DNA from: Leishmania infantum JPCM5
Taxonomy: Eukaryota > Euglenozoa > Kinetoplastea > Trypanosomatida > Trypanosomatidae
Direction: 5' to 3'
Length of the DNA: 64,000 nucleotides
NCBI RefSeq assembly: GCF_000002875.2
Contig: NC_009406.2
Location: forward strand, 62,001-126,000
The position numbers and the translations under genes are program-made. Below, piece by piece: positions 10,901 through 20,320 of this stretch (the first letter of the stretch is position 1; the number at the start of each line of letters is the position of its first letter). The notes under the pieces are model-generated. The model saw only the letters and a list, made by a program, of their open reading frames with translations, did not search any database and was not told the DNA's origin.

Positions 10901-12550
10901 CGTCGTGGGGCTGAGCGGGTCTAGGGTGAGGTATTCCTCGACCGTGGCGGGAAGTGCGCGTGCCGGCGGCTTCGCGTCTGTTTCCATGAGGCGCAGCAAC
11001 AGCTGTATCGCCTCCGGTCGGAAGTACTCCATCTTGGGGTAGTGGAAGAAGGCGAACGTCAGCCACTGCAGCGGCTCCTCCTGCTGATACACGTCGCTGT
11101 GCTGCGCCAGCACTTGGAACAGAACGTTAGCAGAGAGCACCCGAGTCGCTTTCTGCTCCACGTAGGCGAAGGCGAGCACCGTGGCGAGCTGAGACGCTTC
11201 CGGTAGCCTGAGGCGCTTCTGCGAAGCAACCACGGCACCCAGCGCAAACACGGTCGCCATGAGGCGCTGGTTGCGCTCGCCCTTGGTCGGATCGCTGATA
11301 TCGTCGAGGTCGATGCCGCCATCGTCGCCGTCGCCGTCGCCGTCGCCGTCGCGGCGGCAAGAGCGCGACTCGAGGCGCAGCTTCACCGCCTTCATACGCG
11401 CGCTCAACGCGAACTCTTCGTCCATCAGCTCCAGCACGACGGCGGGGCTAATGGTCGTCTGCGCCATGACGAGGAACAAAGCGTGACAGTGGAGACACAG
11501 CATGGCGAAGTCGTCCGTCACCATGCCCAGCAACAGGCGCGACAGGGCGTAGAGAACGGAGTGGTGCGCCGACCCGCGAAGGCGCTCGAGGTTGCGGGCG
11601 TCCACGTCGTCCTCGCTCAATTTGGCATTGAGGTGATTGAGGAAGGCGTGTTGGCCCTGCTTGCGCTTTTCGGCGTTGTGGCGCAGGCACATGTGCAGCA
11701 ATGCCCGCATGTGCTCTCGCTCCTTCAATGTCTGCGACATGACCTGATGCGTCTGGCTCAGCTTCCTGCCAGATGCCTTCTTGCCATCTCCGTCCGCCGC
11801 CGCCTCCCCCTTCACCGGTGCAGCCTCTTCGTCGTCATCGTCCTTCTCCGCGGCCGTTGTGCCGGCACCGCTGCTCTGCGGCTTCGAAAACGTTTTGCCC
11901 TTGTTTGCTTCAAAGGAGGCCCACTCGTACCACGACAGAAACGCGCTTACCATCGTCGGCGCGCCCTTCTGGAACCTCGACAGGTACGTGCGAAAGGACG
12001 AGACGGAATCTGGCATGTGCTGCTGAATCAGAGGCGGTGGAACGAAGCGAAAGAGACGCTCGTTGAGGTCTTGGCAGAAGACCCTCTGGTTGGCGCGGCG
12101 GGTCTTGAAAACGTTGAGGCTTTCCCTCAGATCCGCTGACACCTTGGCGGCGAGGTGGATATCGATATCCTTGGTGCGGCTGGAGCTCGCCATGCGGGGG
12201 GGCCGAGTTTGATTACTGCTACCGCTGCGCGCCGGGTCCGCGTGGATGCGCGAGGGGCCGCTGCCCTGATGCGTCTGCTGACGGCCGCGCTGCTCGCAGA
12301 ACTTCTTTTCGTGGTACTTTGTCATCCCTTTCTTTAGCCGCAGCGCCCCGAGCTTGTGCGGATGTGTTCCGCGCCCACGACCAACCCCGGAGGCGTTCCG
12401 CTCGCCATGCGCGTGCGCTGCGGGGCTGCGTTGGCGACTGCTGTGATTGCCGCCGTTGCGAGGTGAGGCAGAGCAGTTTGGCTGCCGCTCCGAGACGTTG
12501 ACACCGCTGCTGTGGCTGCGCCCACGCTTTGCTGCGTGCGACGGAGGCAT
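7940..12550 (-). CDS. Large nucleolar-type protein resembling Pol5/MYBBP1A (DNA polymerase phi family)
   Basis: 1536 aa from the ATG at 12550 (MPPSHAAKRGRS); 55 extra upstream codons depend on a non-ATG start. The N-terminal 170 residues are basic and low-complexity. A long all-helical, HEAT/ARM-like region follows, then a strongly acidic Ser/Asp/Glu block at about 945-1055, more helical repeats, and a highly basic lysine/arginine coiled tail from about 1435 to the end. This order (helical body, acidic insert at about two-thirds, helices, basic tail) is that of Pol5/MYBBP1A, nucleolar factors in rRNA transcription and 60S assembly. Helices just before the acidic block also resemble that family by eye. 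RRP12, Noc or SGD1-type ribosome assembly proteins are alternatives. It is very unlikely to be a polymerase despite the family's historical name. An Asp-Gly hexanucleotide repeat lies in the N-terminal half. Confidence 0.85.
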   Translation of the reverse strand: MPPSHAAKRGRSHSSGVNVSERQPNCSASPRNGGNHSSRQRSPAAHAHGERNASGVGRGRGTHPHKLGALRLKKGMTKYHEKKFCEQRGRQQTHQGSGPSRIHADPARSGSSNQTRPPRMASSSRTKDIDIHLAAKVSADLRESLNVFKTRRANQRVFCQDLNERLFRFVPPPLIQQHMPDSVSSFRTYLSRFQKGAPTMVSAFLSWYEWASFEANKGKTFSKPQSSGAGTTAAEKDDDDEEAAPVKGEAAADGDGKKASGRKLSQTHQVMSQTLKEREHMRALLHMCLRHNAEKRKQGQHAFLNHLNAKLSEDDVDARNLERLRGSAHHSVLYALSRLLLGMVTDDFAMLCLHCHALFLVMAQTTISPAVVLELMDEEFALSARMKAVKLRLESRSCRRDGDGDGDGDDGGIDLDDISDPTKGERNQRLMATVFALGAVVASQKRLRLPEASQLATVLAFAYVEQKATRVLSANVLFQVLAQHSDVYQQEEPLQWLTFAFFHYPKMEYFRPEAIQLLLRLMETDAKPPARALPATVEEYLTLDPLSPTTMEQISNALFRKEQVTAYHPMVHPVWHDIFQLVVRRVAMGESMKEHLGTILHNMIVPYRRGSADVPRRALFQNLVTELGYIAVQSDHAEQRMEVLKLASTHVGYGKRTSAKPTTMQELKQMPISALHRKVEDLLRQYAMTADSDPAAVTNRTWVLRELRNCLYVPVREGVDHAYVDAAVMRLLEFGLFPPRHSRDTLSQNRCIYLFADVYSFTFHGPLARPKSSVAATTIITAYLAAEEKSKTRYTTAVQHSAFRKSRNRVVEALEVPDEQRSVLFYERADMDILLALLFLMLSVDDPTNSDAMVIAKSVIPDLAQFYTAGTLETLDLFLDALMALLMRTSAPLHVMPLMTCVRRIAMGFVLKFAKFIRTKSTLDILLAPLKDAYHTDSREQARQRKAKQAAEDGDRQSSSDEDGGGAGASSDGDSVGGDDGDEAAEGGAGSNEDDASSSVEESSTETVSATVSDDSDSEAGTAEEEEDGEAVADEVTDSESSEGDDEDAFEEEEAPTQQYIDALKGMVGGMDLDHVYPTGTASQEKADVVRAIRLATRVGLAMRSAEVVHVYQVLLAVARENVKTADDVVFHSAVSSLEMLLLTKNRYFGSFVAATDLFQLLGDIQSYLRKLSRVLLSKDSVMAKAAAAARRRLVTVKGIALRVFHFVAMLASKNHAGEEVRIVLSEYYKSVFCDRGWDTKKLLPSLKKDLYHYRQGFAWALLPAVLEKNEEVLPLEGPQRVRVFTGCCVFVEAMLPRLSGLPGELKRSASAAICGLVQSVSVAQVFAMKHTLPYNYLHMVKMVLQYNSRVQLDPAWVASAVIAPAVDDDDILLSAASIRLLGTMERMLGLTPRARETKAPSPVKLLYEQFVKRGAKEKSDFYRRAKKVRSRVLKALLAHRNDDPTDEERSAKRRRKEELKIEDRLQRQVLHSARSKALTKEEREEKRKRIMMAKQERIAKNRERKRRLHEARQRSFEKWRQAKLAAASQVDNEDD
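11329..11354 (-). repeat. In-frame hexanucleotide repeat encoding Asp-Gly
   Basis: Tandem GTCGCC on the plus strand (GGCGAC on the coding strand) inside the 1536-aa gene encodes DGDGDGD. As a pure, in-frame microsatellite it is likely to vary in copy number between strains. Confidence 0.85.
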
Positions 12551-12595
12551 CGCGACTGGCGTAGAGGTGGGCGCGCTGACGAGGGTTGGCAGTTG

Positions 12596-12613
12596 CTCAA
12601 AATAAAAAAGAGC
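12596..12613 (-). promoter_or_regulatory. Possible spliced-leader acceptor for the Pol5-like gene
   Basis: A T-rich tract (complement of 12598-12613) followed directly by AG at the complement of 12596-12597, 46 nt upstream of the chosen ATG. It would exclude the upstream non-ATG extension. Confidence 0.45.
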
Positions 12614-13940
12614 GCGAAGCGCGATACGGAAAGAGCGCGCTGACACGCAGACAGCTCCACAGAGACACCCTCGACACGACGGGAAGCAGCAAGGAAAGAA
12701 AGCGAAGACGCACACGTGCGCGATGTACGTGTACCGGTTAGCTAGAAGCCGACATCATCGAAAAGTTGTGCAAGTGGAAAGTAAGCGTACACGCAGAGGC
12801 AGGGATTTTTTTGTGGAGGGGCGGTGTACTAAGGAGAGGGGAGTGGCATTGGGGTAGACGGGCCGCGTCCTTGGTCGGTCAGCAGGCCAGTGCGAGTGAG
12901 CTGTGTCATGGCGGCACACGGACCAGGGTGTACGTCGTCGCGCAACATTCGCCCCATACCGAGGCATCAAACCAAAGCCGTGAGCATGGGCGATGCAGAC
13001 TCGCTGATTATGGCCTCATCGCATGTAATGGGTTTACCCGCCGTCCTGAGAGCGTCGGAATACGCCTGAACCAGAGGAAAGGAACGAAAAACGAAGAGGG
13101 TTGTCGCACTGGCAGGCAACCGTCACACCATGAAGTGAACATGTGCGCACCTCGACTCTCTCTTCGCCCTTTCCAAGCGTGCGACAACGAAGATGGCAAA
13201 CGCAGCGGGCCAAGGAAGAAGAGGAAGGTGGGGGCGGGGCGGTAGTGTTCGGTAAGAGGAGATGAGAGGGTGAAAACAAAACGGGCTTGCGCGGACAGAG
13301 AGGAGGAGCCGAGCAAGACGCATCAACACCAAAATGAAACCCCCTCGGCAACAAAGAATAATAACAATAAAAACAAAACAGAACAAAGTGCCGCACAGGA
13401 GCGCCAGTGGCGCATCGAGACATGCGCGCGCGCACACACACACACACATAAGCTGATAGCCGCCGATAACAACAAAAGAAAGACACCACCGCGACAAACG
13501 CAATCCATGCGGTTGGCCCGCGTGTGCACACTGTGCAGGTACAGGCAGAGTGGGTGGCACACAGCAATCTAGAAAAGGAAACACGCAGGGTGCGTGAGAG
13601 AGAGAGAGCGAGAGACAGCGTCACAGCCACTTGGCGCGATGGGGAGCATATACGGTGCTCCGCTGGCGTAGGTGGCACTTGGGCCTCACACATACACATG
13701 TATATACATACAGATATATAGATATTTTAGGTGCCGCCACAGCGGCCAACGCATGAGCGAAGCCGCGATGACGAGGAGGAGGCAAAGGGAGAGCTCCCCA
13801 GGAGGCCACAGAGCAACGGATGAGTGGGGGTGGGAGGGGAGGGGGCCAGAGAGATGCTCCCGCCCTGCCCTCCCTCGCCCCCCCCCCTCCGCCTCACCTT
13901 CTCGCGCCACCTTGAAAGGGGGTCAGCAGCAGACTCAACG
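12614..13940. other. Intergenic region, no gene seen
   Basis: Contains a mixed-composition stretch (about 12,850-13,080), CA runs near 13,436-13,450 and purine-rich sequence. It probably holds the 3' UTR of the TMTC gene. No frame shows coding bias. Confidence 0.6.
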
Positions 13941-16625
13941 CTAAAGAGCGAAGGAGGGGAGCTCGCTGGCACATGGTGACGTGGCCAAGAGACGCCGGAG
14001 CGTCTCTCTCTGAGTGACACTGAGCGAACTGGCGCCTCGGAGGTCGCGCACCGTCATCTGAATCTCGGAGACAAGCGTGCCGCGCATCGCCGAATATTCT
14101 TGCACGATGGTCTGCATCTTGTCCTTGAACAGCCGGCCGATCTTCGTATTCACGTAGTCATCGTGCAGGAGAGCGCTAAAGTGGCAGTACCGGCGCAACG
14201 TGGTGTCCAGGTAGATCAGCAGCAGCGTGTTCCGCGCCGGCGTGTCCCTCGCGGTGTAGTTAATGAAGTGTGCGATGAAGGAGGCGGTGGAGGAGCCTAT
14301 TAATACGTAATCTGTCATGCGATGTGGAATAGTGATGTAGTTATACGTTGGCTCCGATAGGAAGCGATGCCAGTCGGTGCCGCAGTGACGGAAGTGCTCC
14401 GCGGCGGCCGCCGCTCGACGCACTGCCTCCTGCGGTGTAGGCGGAGTAACCTTCCTTGACGGCTGCGAACTGCTCAAGTGTGCGTCGTCGTCGGTGTCGT
14501 CGCATTCGCTCTCCTCCTCTTCCCTCGCCGACTCGACGCCGCCGGCCATCAATTGCTTCTCGCACTGCAAGAAGGACAGCTCGTACCAGTAGAGCGCGTT
14601 GCAGTACGTGGAGTCCCCAGCTCCTCGACTCACCTCGTCCGACATCCAATACACATTGGAATTGTTCCACCGGGTCATGGCTCTGTGAAGCAGCGTCTTC
14701 GCCAGACAAGGCTTGGCGTCGCGCTCCAGCGCTATGATGCCGGCATGACGGAAGTACACTGCCTTGTACGAGTCGCGGTGTACAACGGTGGCGAGGTCCA
14801 CATATTGTTCTACCTCCGTCATTTCGGGGTACACGACACTGCGCACTCGCCGGTAGAGATCATCACACGGCATGTAGGCGAACCGATCATCCAGGCACTT
14901 GCGGAGGTACTCGTAGGCCTTGCGCTTGTCGTCGTTGACGTGCAGCTCATAGAGAGCCAAGTGGTAGTAGCCGCGGTGGGACGACGGATCTAGCTCCAGC
15001 GAACGCCGTGCCAAAGCGGCCACCTCCGGCGTCACGGAGTTCTCCCGGGCGGCCACGGCGGCAGCGAGCTGGAAGTGTGCCTTGCCGCTATTTGGGCAGG
15101 TACGCGTGGCGGCCCGCGACAGGTGCTCGTTCGACTGCCAGTCGTCGTTGCGCCGGTGGGAGAAGACACCCCAGCCAACGCACAGCAGCAGCAGCGCGTA
15201 AAAATACCGCGCGACGACACCATCGCGAAGGCCCGGGGCGGCTACGATGAAGGTGATGAGCAGCACCGCGCCAATGGACGGCACGTACAGGCAACGTTCC
15301 GCGATGAAGGTGCCAACAGCGACGAAGAGATGGCTGACCGGAGCGTACGGAATTGCCATCCAGAGGAACCCGGCGAGACCCGCCAGCGCGGCGCGCGAAC
15401 GGAGCGCAAACGTGCCGAACAACAGGCTCAGCAGCGTGAGCACGGCAGCACCGGTGATCGCGAGAAAGCTCGGCACGCGGGGATCCTGCATGCTATGTAC
15501 ATGCGGTATGCAATTGAAGCTGTACTCGTTGCACAGCGACGTGGGGAAGAAAAGCAGCTCCAAGTTCTTCATCTGAATCAACCACCGAATGCTGAGCCAG
15601 TGAAAGAGGCCTTTCGGCACGAAGTACTGCGGTTGCTCCGACTGGCTCAGCAGTGGGTTCGTCCGTAGGTCGACATTGCCCACAAACTCGCGTCGGAAGG
15701 CGAGATAGCCCAGCAGCTCCACGACTGCCAATACGATCACCATGAACGAGTGACGCCTCTGGCACCGCCCACAGGCGTACATGACACATGCGTGCACGCC
15801 ATAGACAGCGGTGAACGTGATGGCGCTATCCTTGCAGAGGACGCTTATCGCAAGCGCCCAGATGGACAAGACAACGTAGTGTTCAGTGCTGACACGCTTG
15901 CGTGACGGCTTCTGGGGCACGCGCGCCCCTTTCGACTGCTTTGCGGGGGGCGCTGCAGTCACTGGGGCCGTGCCGGCCGTCTCATCGACTTGGTTTAGAT
16001 ACCGGTGGATGCAGAAGAATCCGATGAGCCCAAAGAGACAGTAGAGCAGCTCGCTCCGCCCCACGATGGACGTGACGGCGTCGACGTGGACGGGGTGCAC
16101 GAGGAACAGCAGAGCCGCCATCAAGGGCACCGCATACATGGGAGAGGTCAGCAAAGCCGTGAGGGAATGCGCCTTGGCATTCTCGACGGCGAGCACTGCG
16201 CTGGGCACCACCATGTAGACGTACAAGCGTGCGAGGTAAAACACGAGGCACACGTTGAGATACGCGATTGCGTAGTTGAAGCCGTGGAGGAAGGCGGGGC
16301 TGTGGCGGTAGCCCATCAACCAATGCTGGATGCGAAAGGTGAGCACGGTGATGGGACGGTAAGACCCGTTCGACTCGAAGCTGTCGATCGGCTTGCCCCA
16401 GAAGTCGTTGAAGAAGATGGAGCCGAGTGACGTCTTGCCCACGTAGGCGTCGGGGTTGTTGACGACCGCTGAATCGTCATCAAACGCCATACCTAAGCGC
16501 ACTCCGTTGCTGAAAATAGTGGCAGCGATGAGCAGTAGGAATGCATGCACGTGAGTGTCCGCCGAGCACAGCAGCCTCCACGGGACGAGCTCGGCTGTCA
16601 AGGGGCGTTTCGCTCGGTCCTTCAT
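13941..16625 (-). CDS. TMTC-family O-mannosyltransferase: multipass GT-C membrane domain plus TPR repeats
   Basis: 894 aa from the ATG at 16625 (an in-frame GTG six codons earlier is ignored). The N-terminal half is multipass membrane. Family hallmarks appear in order: FDDDSAV at 48-54 with the acidic pair of the first lumenal loop, a SYRPITVLTFR segment near 88-98, HPVHVDAVTSIVGRSELL near 177-194, CKDSAITF near 264-271, the DUF1736-like stretch near 352-383 (FFPTSLCNEYSFNCIP...DPR), and IAERCLYVPSIG near 441-452. The NDDWQSNEHLSRAA...CPNSGKAHFQLA junction near 493-521 leads into TPR-like helices to about 600, then a divergent C-terminal part with an acidic insert. By family this is an ER enzyme that transfers mannose from dolichol-phosphate-mannose to Ser/Thr of secretory proteins. 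The family assignment is strong; the substrate here is unknown, since cadherins, the animal target, are not expected in this organism. Confidence 0.93.
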   Translation of the reverse strand: MKDRAKRPLTAELVPWRLLCSADTHVHAFLLLIAATIFSNGVRLGMAFDDDSAVVNNPDAYVGKTSLGSIFFNDFWGKPIDSFESNGSYRPITVLTFRIQHWLMGYRHSPAFLHGFNYAIAYLNVCLVFYLARLYVYMVVPSAVLAVENAKAHSLTALLTSPMYAVPLMAALLFLVHPVHVDAVTSIVGRSELLYCLFGLIGFFCIHRYLNQVDETAGTAPVTAAPPAKQSKGARVPQKPSRKRVSTEHYVVLSIWALAISVLCKDSAITFTAVYGVHACVMYACGRCQRRHSFMVIVLAVVELLGYLAFRREFVGNVDLRTNPLLSQSEQPQYFVPKGLFHWLSIRWLIQMKNLELLFFPTSLCNEYSFNCIPHVHSMQDPRVPSFLAITGAAVLTLLSLLFGTFALRSRAALAGLAGFLWMAIPYAPVSHLFVAVGTFIAERCLYVPSIGAVLLITFIVAAPGLRDGVVARYFYALLLLCVGWGVFSHRRNDDWQSNEHLSRAATRTCPNSGKAHFQLAAAVAARENSVTPEVAALARRSLELDPSSHRGYYHLALYELHVNDDKRKAYEYLRKCLDDRFAYMPCDDLYRRVRSVVYPEMTEVEQYVDLATVVHRDSYKAVYFRHAGIIALERDAKPCLAKTLLHRAMTRWNNSNVYWMSDEVSRGAGDSTYCNALYWYELSFLQCEKQLMAGGVESAREEEESECDDTDDDAHLSSSQPSRKVTPPTPQEAVRRAAAAAEHFRHCGTDWHRFLSEPTYNYITIPHRMTDYVLIGSSTASFIAHFINYTARDTPARNTLLLIYLDTTLRRYCHFSALLHDDYVNTKIGRLFKDKMQTIVQEYSAMRGTLVSEIQMTVRDLRGASSLSVTQRETLRRLLATSPCASELPSFAL

Positions 16626-17102
16626 TGTCCCCTCACCCCTCACCCTTTCAGCCCCTGCTCACGCACGCTGCGCCGACGCCGATGTACGTCTGTGCTGCAC
16701 GAGCAGCCAGCCACCTTCACTCTGGGGCGGTCAAGCTTGGCACCTTCTCAGCCAGACGAGGATAGAAAATATCCAAGGTGAAGGTTCTCAAAGTGCCGTT
16801 CGGGTGCCGCACGTTTCTGCTCACCTCCGTTTTTTCTTTCTTCCTGGCTTGCTGTCGTGGTTGTGGCTGCGGCTCCAGAAGAAGGGTTGTATTCTCTTAC
16901 ATCTGATGGGTGCGCCTTCCTACGAGTGTGATCGGACGGCGACTTCCACATGCACGTATTCTTGAAATGAAGAGAGCCGGGGCGGGTCTGTGTGGGCGTG
17001 AGGACGGGCAAAGTAGGAGGGGAAAGAGGGAAAGATGATGACGGAGATGAAGGTCACCAAAGGCTCTTCACAACATCAAGAAGCGCCCGCACAAACAAAC
17101 GA

Positions 17103-17120
17103 ATATATATATATATATAT
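17103..17120. repeat. (TA)n microsatellite
   Basis: An alternating AT run read directly from the sequence, in the spacer upstream of the TMTC gene. Confidence 0.9.
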
Positions 17121-18453
17121 CGATCCTTTACCACGAGGGCGCCAGCAGTGTCACCGATGCTCGTGTAGAAGACAACTCAAGGGTCAAATGCACGCGAGCC
17201 TGAGGAGAGCCGTTTTCTTCTTCTTGGAATCTCTCTGCCGAGTCCCTCACCCACCCACCCCACCCCACCTCATCGCCGACCACCGCTCACTCTAGTTGGG
17301 CGCTCCGTTTCCTTCGACGCGCGCGTGCAGAGAAGGTGTGTGGCCCACGGTAACCAAAAAAGTCGGAGAGAGACGGAGAGGGAGGGAGGGAGAGGCTAGA
17401 GCGCGCCTCTGCCTTCTTTCGTTGGTATGCTGAGTTTTTCAAGACGCGTGCTATGTTGGCGAGGATACAGAGAGAGAAGGAGCGCGAAGAGGAGAAAGAA
17501 GACATCACTTCCTATTTTCCTTCTGTTTTTTTTTTGTCGTAGTTTCTGCCTCGTCTCGAATTCCACGACATGCAGGCATTCCCCCCCCCCTCCCCCTCCT
17601 CCTTTGACGTGCCATTATACCATCAAGAGGACAACCGTATATACATATACATATATATGATATAGATATATAGATCTTCACGCAAAGGCATGCCAAGCAC
17701 ACAGGAGCATGTGCTCGTGCATACAGTGACAGAGGAGGGTGGAGAGGGCAAGAACAGAGAAGATGAGGTTGTGCCACGGCTTTCCCTTTGCATACTCTTC
17801 CGCATTCTCATTCCATTCCCCCTTCTTCTGCTTCTCGTGCTACTCGTTAGCCCTCTGCGGCAGACATGCGGCGGGAGAGCAAGTAGACGAGAAGACGGTG
17901 AGTGGTACCGGTGGAGAAGGCGGCAGAACGTCTATACGCTTCGACAACAGCAAGCCAAAACAGCATATACAGTTCTGTTTATATATGGGCGGCGAGGGGC
18001 CGTTCAAAGGGCACGGGGGAAACGAAAAAGACGACACCCAAACATGAAGACAAATTCGGTCGCCAAGTACACGTCCACTGCATAGCATCAACGCCTGCCG
18101 CACGGGAGGACATCATCATTTGCTTTTCGCGTCCGCATCAAACCACGGGCAATATGTTGTTCGCTTCGTGAATGATTCCTTGATGCTCACATACGCATGT
18201 ATGGACGATTATGTATGCGCGCGTACCAAGGAAGGGAGAGTGGGTGTGAGGTGGGTGGGTGGAGGGGGAGGGAGGGTTATGCAGCTTCTTAGCTCGTTCA
18301 ATAAGAGCTGTCGAGGTGGAGAAAGAAAGCGAACGAAAAAAAAGAACGAAATACATCAGTGCATGTGTAGGACAGCGAAAAATGAGGCCCACCACCCAGG
18401 AGGCAGACACAAGGCCGCAGACAGACAAACAGGGGCGTGAGACATACTTGGGC

Positions 18454-18475
18454 CACACACACACACACACACACA
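18454..18475. repeat. (CA)n microsatellite
   Basis: A pure CA run of about 22 bases within the 7-kb spacer. Confidence 0.93.
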
Positions 18476-19264
18476 AGCGCGAGCAAAGGACAGCCGCCGT
18501 GCCAACACTAAATGAGAAGATGCGAGTACCGCGTACAGCAACATGAAGGCACGCCTCATGCTTTCGTATCGGCACAAAGAGTACGAGAGGCAGGAAAAGG
18601 GAGTAACCGAGCAGCACAGTGACGTGACTCACGCGAAGTAAAGATGGGAAGAGGAGGGAGCAAGGGAGGAGGGGGACCACTTCGCACAGTCATGGTTAGC
18701 AGGCGTTGGCGCACAAAAGCATGCACACAGAATCGGAGAGAAAAAAGGAAACGCAGGTGAGCGTGCGGTCGGAGCGGGCCGTGAAACTGGCGACGACAAA
18801 AGTAAGAAGAGCGCACTGATGCACAAAAAAAGAAGTTGATGAGAGGCACGCGTGCGTGTCGTTATGTGCTCGATTCAGCCTTCACCCCTGACGGTGAGCC
18901 TGAGACCGGCGGGCTTAATGTGGGTGAGGGGGGAGGGAGGGAGGAGAATCTACAAAGGCAAAACCCGATTAAACTGCCCTGCTGCACGACGCAGTGAATC
19001 CAGACAAGAAACGCTGTCCCGTGCCTTGCAGCCCACCAACCTACGCACACGCACACACACACACACCGACACTAACAAATTTTTTACGCAGTAGAGATGG
19101 CAACAGAAACGGACACGCGGAAAAAAAAAAGAAGTTGAGGTTCATCCGTGAGTAGAGACAACGCGGCACAGGCGCGAACGCAAAGCGATTCTGTTTTTTT
19201 TTCAACACGCCCATTCTCTGCCCATACGTCATGGGCTGAACTCCACACTACCCCTGGCGTGCCA

Positions 19265-19825
19265 CAGGCCCCCTTAGCTGGTGCCAAGCGGCCGTGGGCA
19301 CGCGCGTTACAGCAATGCGCTGACTCAGTCAGTTGAGCATGGCATCGTGCCTCAAGTTCTACTCACCTCCACCCGAATCGAAGCCCGCCTCACAGCGGCG
19401 CCCATCATGCCGGTCGACACCTCGCGCATTCACCTCGGAGTGGCTCTCAGGCTGCCCACATCAGTAGGCAGTGTGAGGGCCGGGGGGGGGGACGGGAGAT
19501 GCTTGAGTCACGCTGATACGCTGCCCCATCATATGGATGGTGCAAATGTGTCCACTGCTGCATGTCGCTTAGAGGCAATGCCATCCAGGGCCTGACCACC
19601 GACATCCGAAGCGATGCCTCGCTCTGACCACTGCCTACGCCGTAGGGTCTCCGACCCTGCCACCGCCAGAGGTGGTTCGGCATTGGCAGGGGCGATGGAG
19701 TAGGGGTGCTGCTTGGCTCCCCCAGATAAACTGGAGGCACTGGACCCGGAGATGCCACGCCCTGAAGTGTTTCCTTGTGATGATGGCTACGTAAAGCGAA
19801 ACAAAAGCAAGCAATAAAAAAAAAA
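19265..19825 (+). mobile_element. Possible SIDER2-like degenerate retroposon
   Basis: A block of about 560 bases whose composition is balanced and unlike the purine-rich flanks, ending in an A-rich tail with ten consecutive A at 19,816-19,825. Short interspersed degenerate retroposons of the ingi/L1Tc clade, about 550 bp with an A-rich 3' end, are abundant in Leishmania UTRs and spacers. Size, tail and lack of a long frame fit. A second region in this window (about 45,850-46,060, opposite orientation) shares an ordered series of short matches such as AACTTGA and TGACTGAG. With the tail on the plus strand, it is antisense to the local transcription. I could not compare it with a SIDER consensus. 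Confidence 0.45.
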
Positions 19826-20298
19826 CATTCGTGAAAATTTTAGTGTTGCTGTCGTGTATGTACCGCTCCGTCTCCCCTTTTCCGTTTAAGTTGTGCCTTA
19901 TTTTCCCATGTCCTTCCTTTTTTGGCGTTTCGCATACGAAAAGTACGTCTAAGGCTCCTCATGCGTGTCGAGTACAACGCCGTCACTACATGGCCGGGAA
20001 GGCAAGAAAAGATATGTGTGGGGAAGGAGTGATGGGGAGGGGGAGCGGACTAGGAAGATATTTCGAGAGCTTTAAGCATGGAAACACAGACACACCACGC
20101 ACAGATCATCCTCGCCTTCTACCCCTCTTGCTCACAACTCTGCTCACCGCGTCATGAGCTCTCTCCTTTTCTCGCCGCCCCCTCATATCACCGAAAAGTC
20201 GGAATAAAAAGACGACATCAGGAGTGGTCGTGGTGGGTGGACGGAAAGGAGTTCGGTTAAGTAGCCTTTCCAATTAACAGTGTGTCCCTGCGCGCACA

Positions 20299-20320
20299 TG
20301 TGTGTGTGTGTGTGTGTGTG
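20299..20320. repeat. (TG)n microsatellite
   Basis: A pure TG run of about 22 bases in the 7-kb spacer. Confidence 0.93.

Larger units (their letters stand above)
16626..19264. other. Gene-poor stretch, first part
   Basis: Spacer upstream of the TMTC gene. It holds a possible weak acceptor AG near 16,747, a (TA)n run at 17,103-17,120, a (CA)n run at 18,454-18,475 and many purine runs on the plus strand. I find no frame with coding character on either strand. Confidence 0.6.

Noticed and set aside
12551..12715. Upstream extension of the 1536-aa gene by 55 codons
   Set aside because: It depends on a non-ATG initiator, has Cys-rich spacer-like sequence, and a splice acceptor candidate lies between it and the ATG at 12,550.
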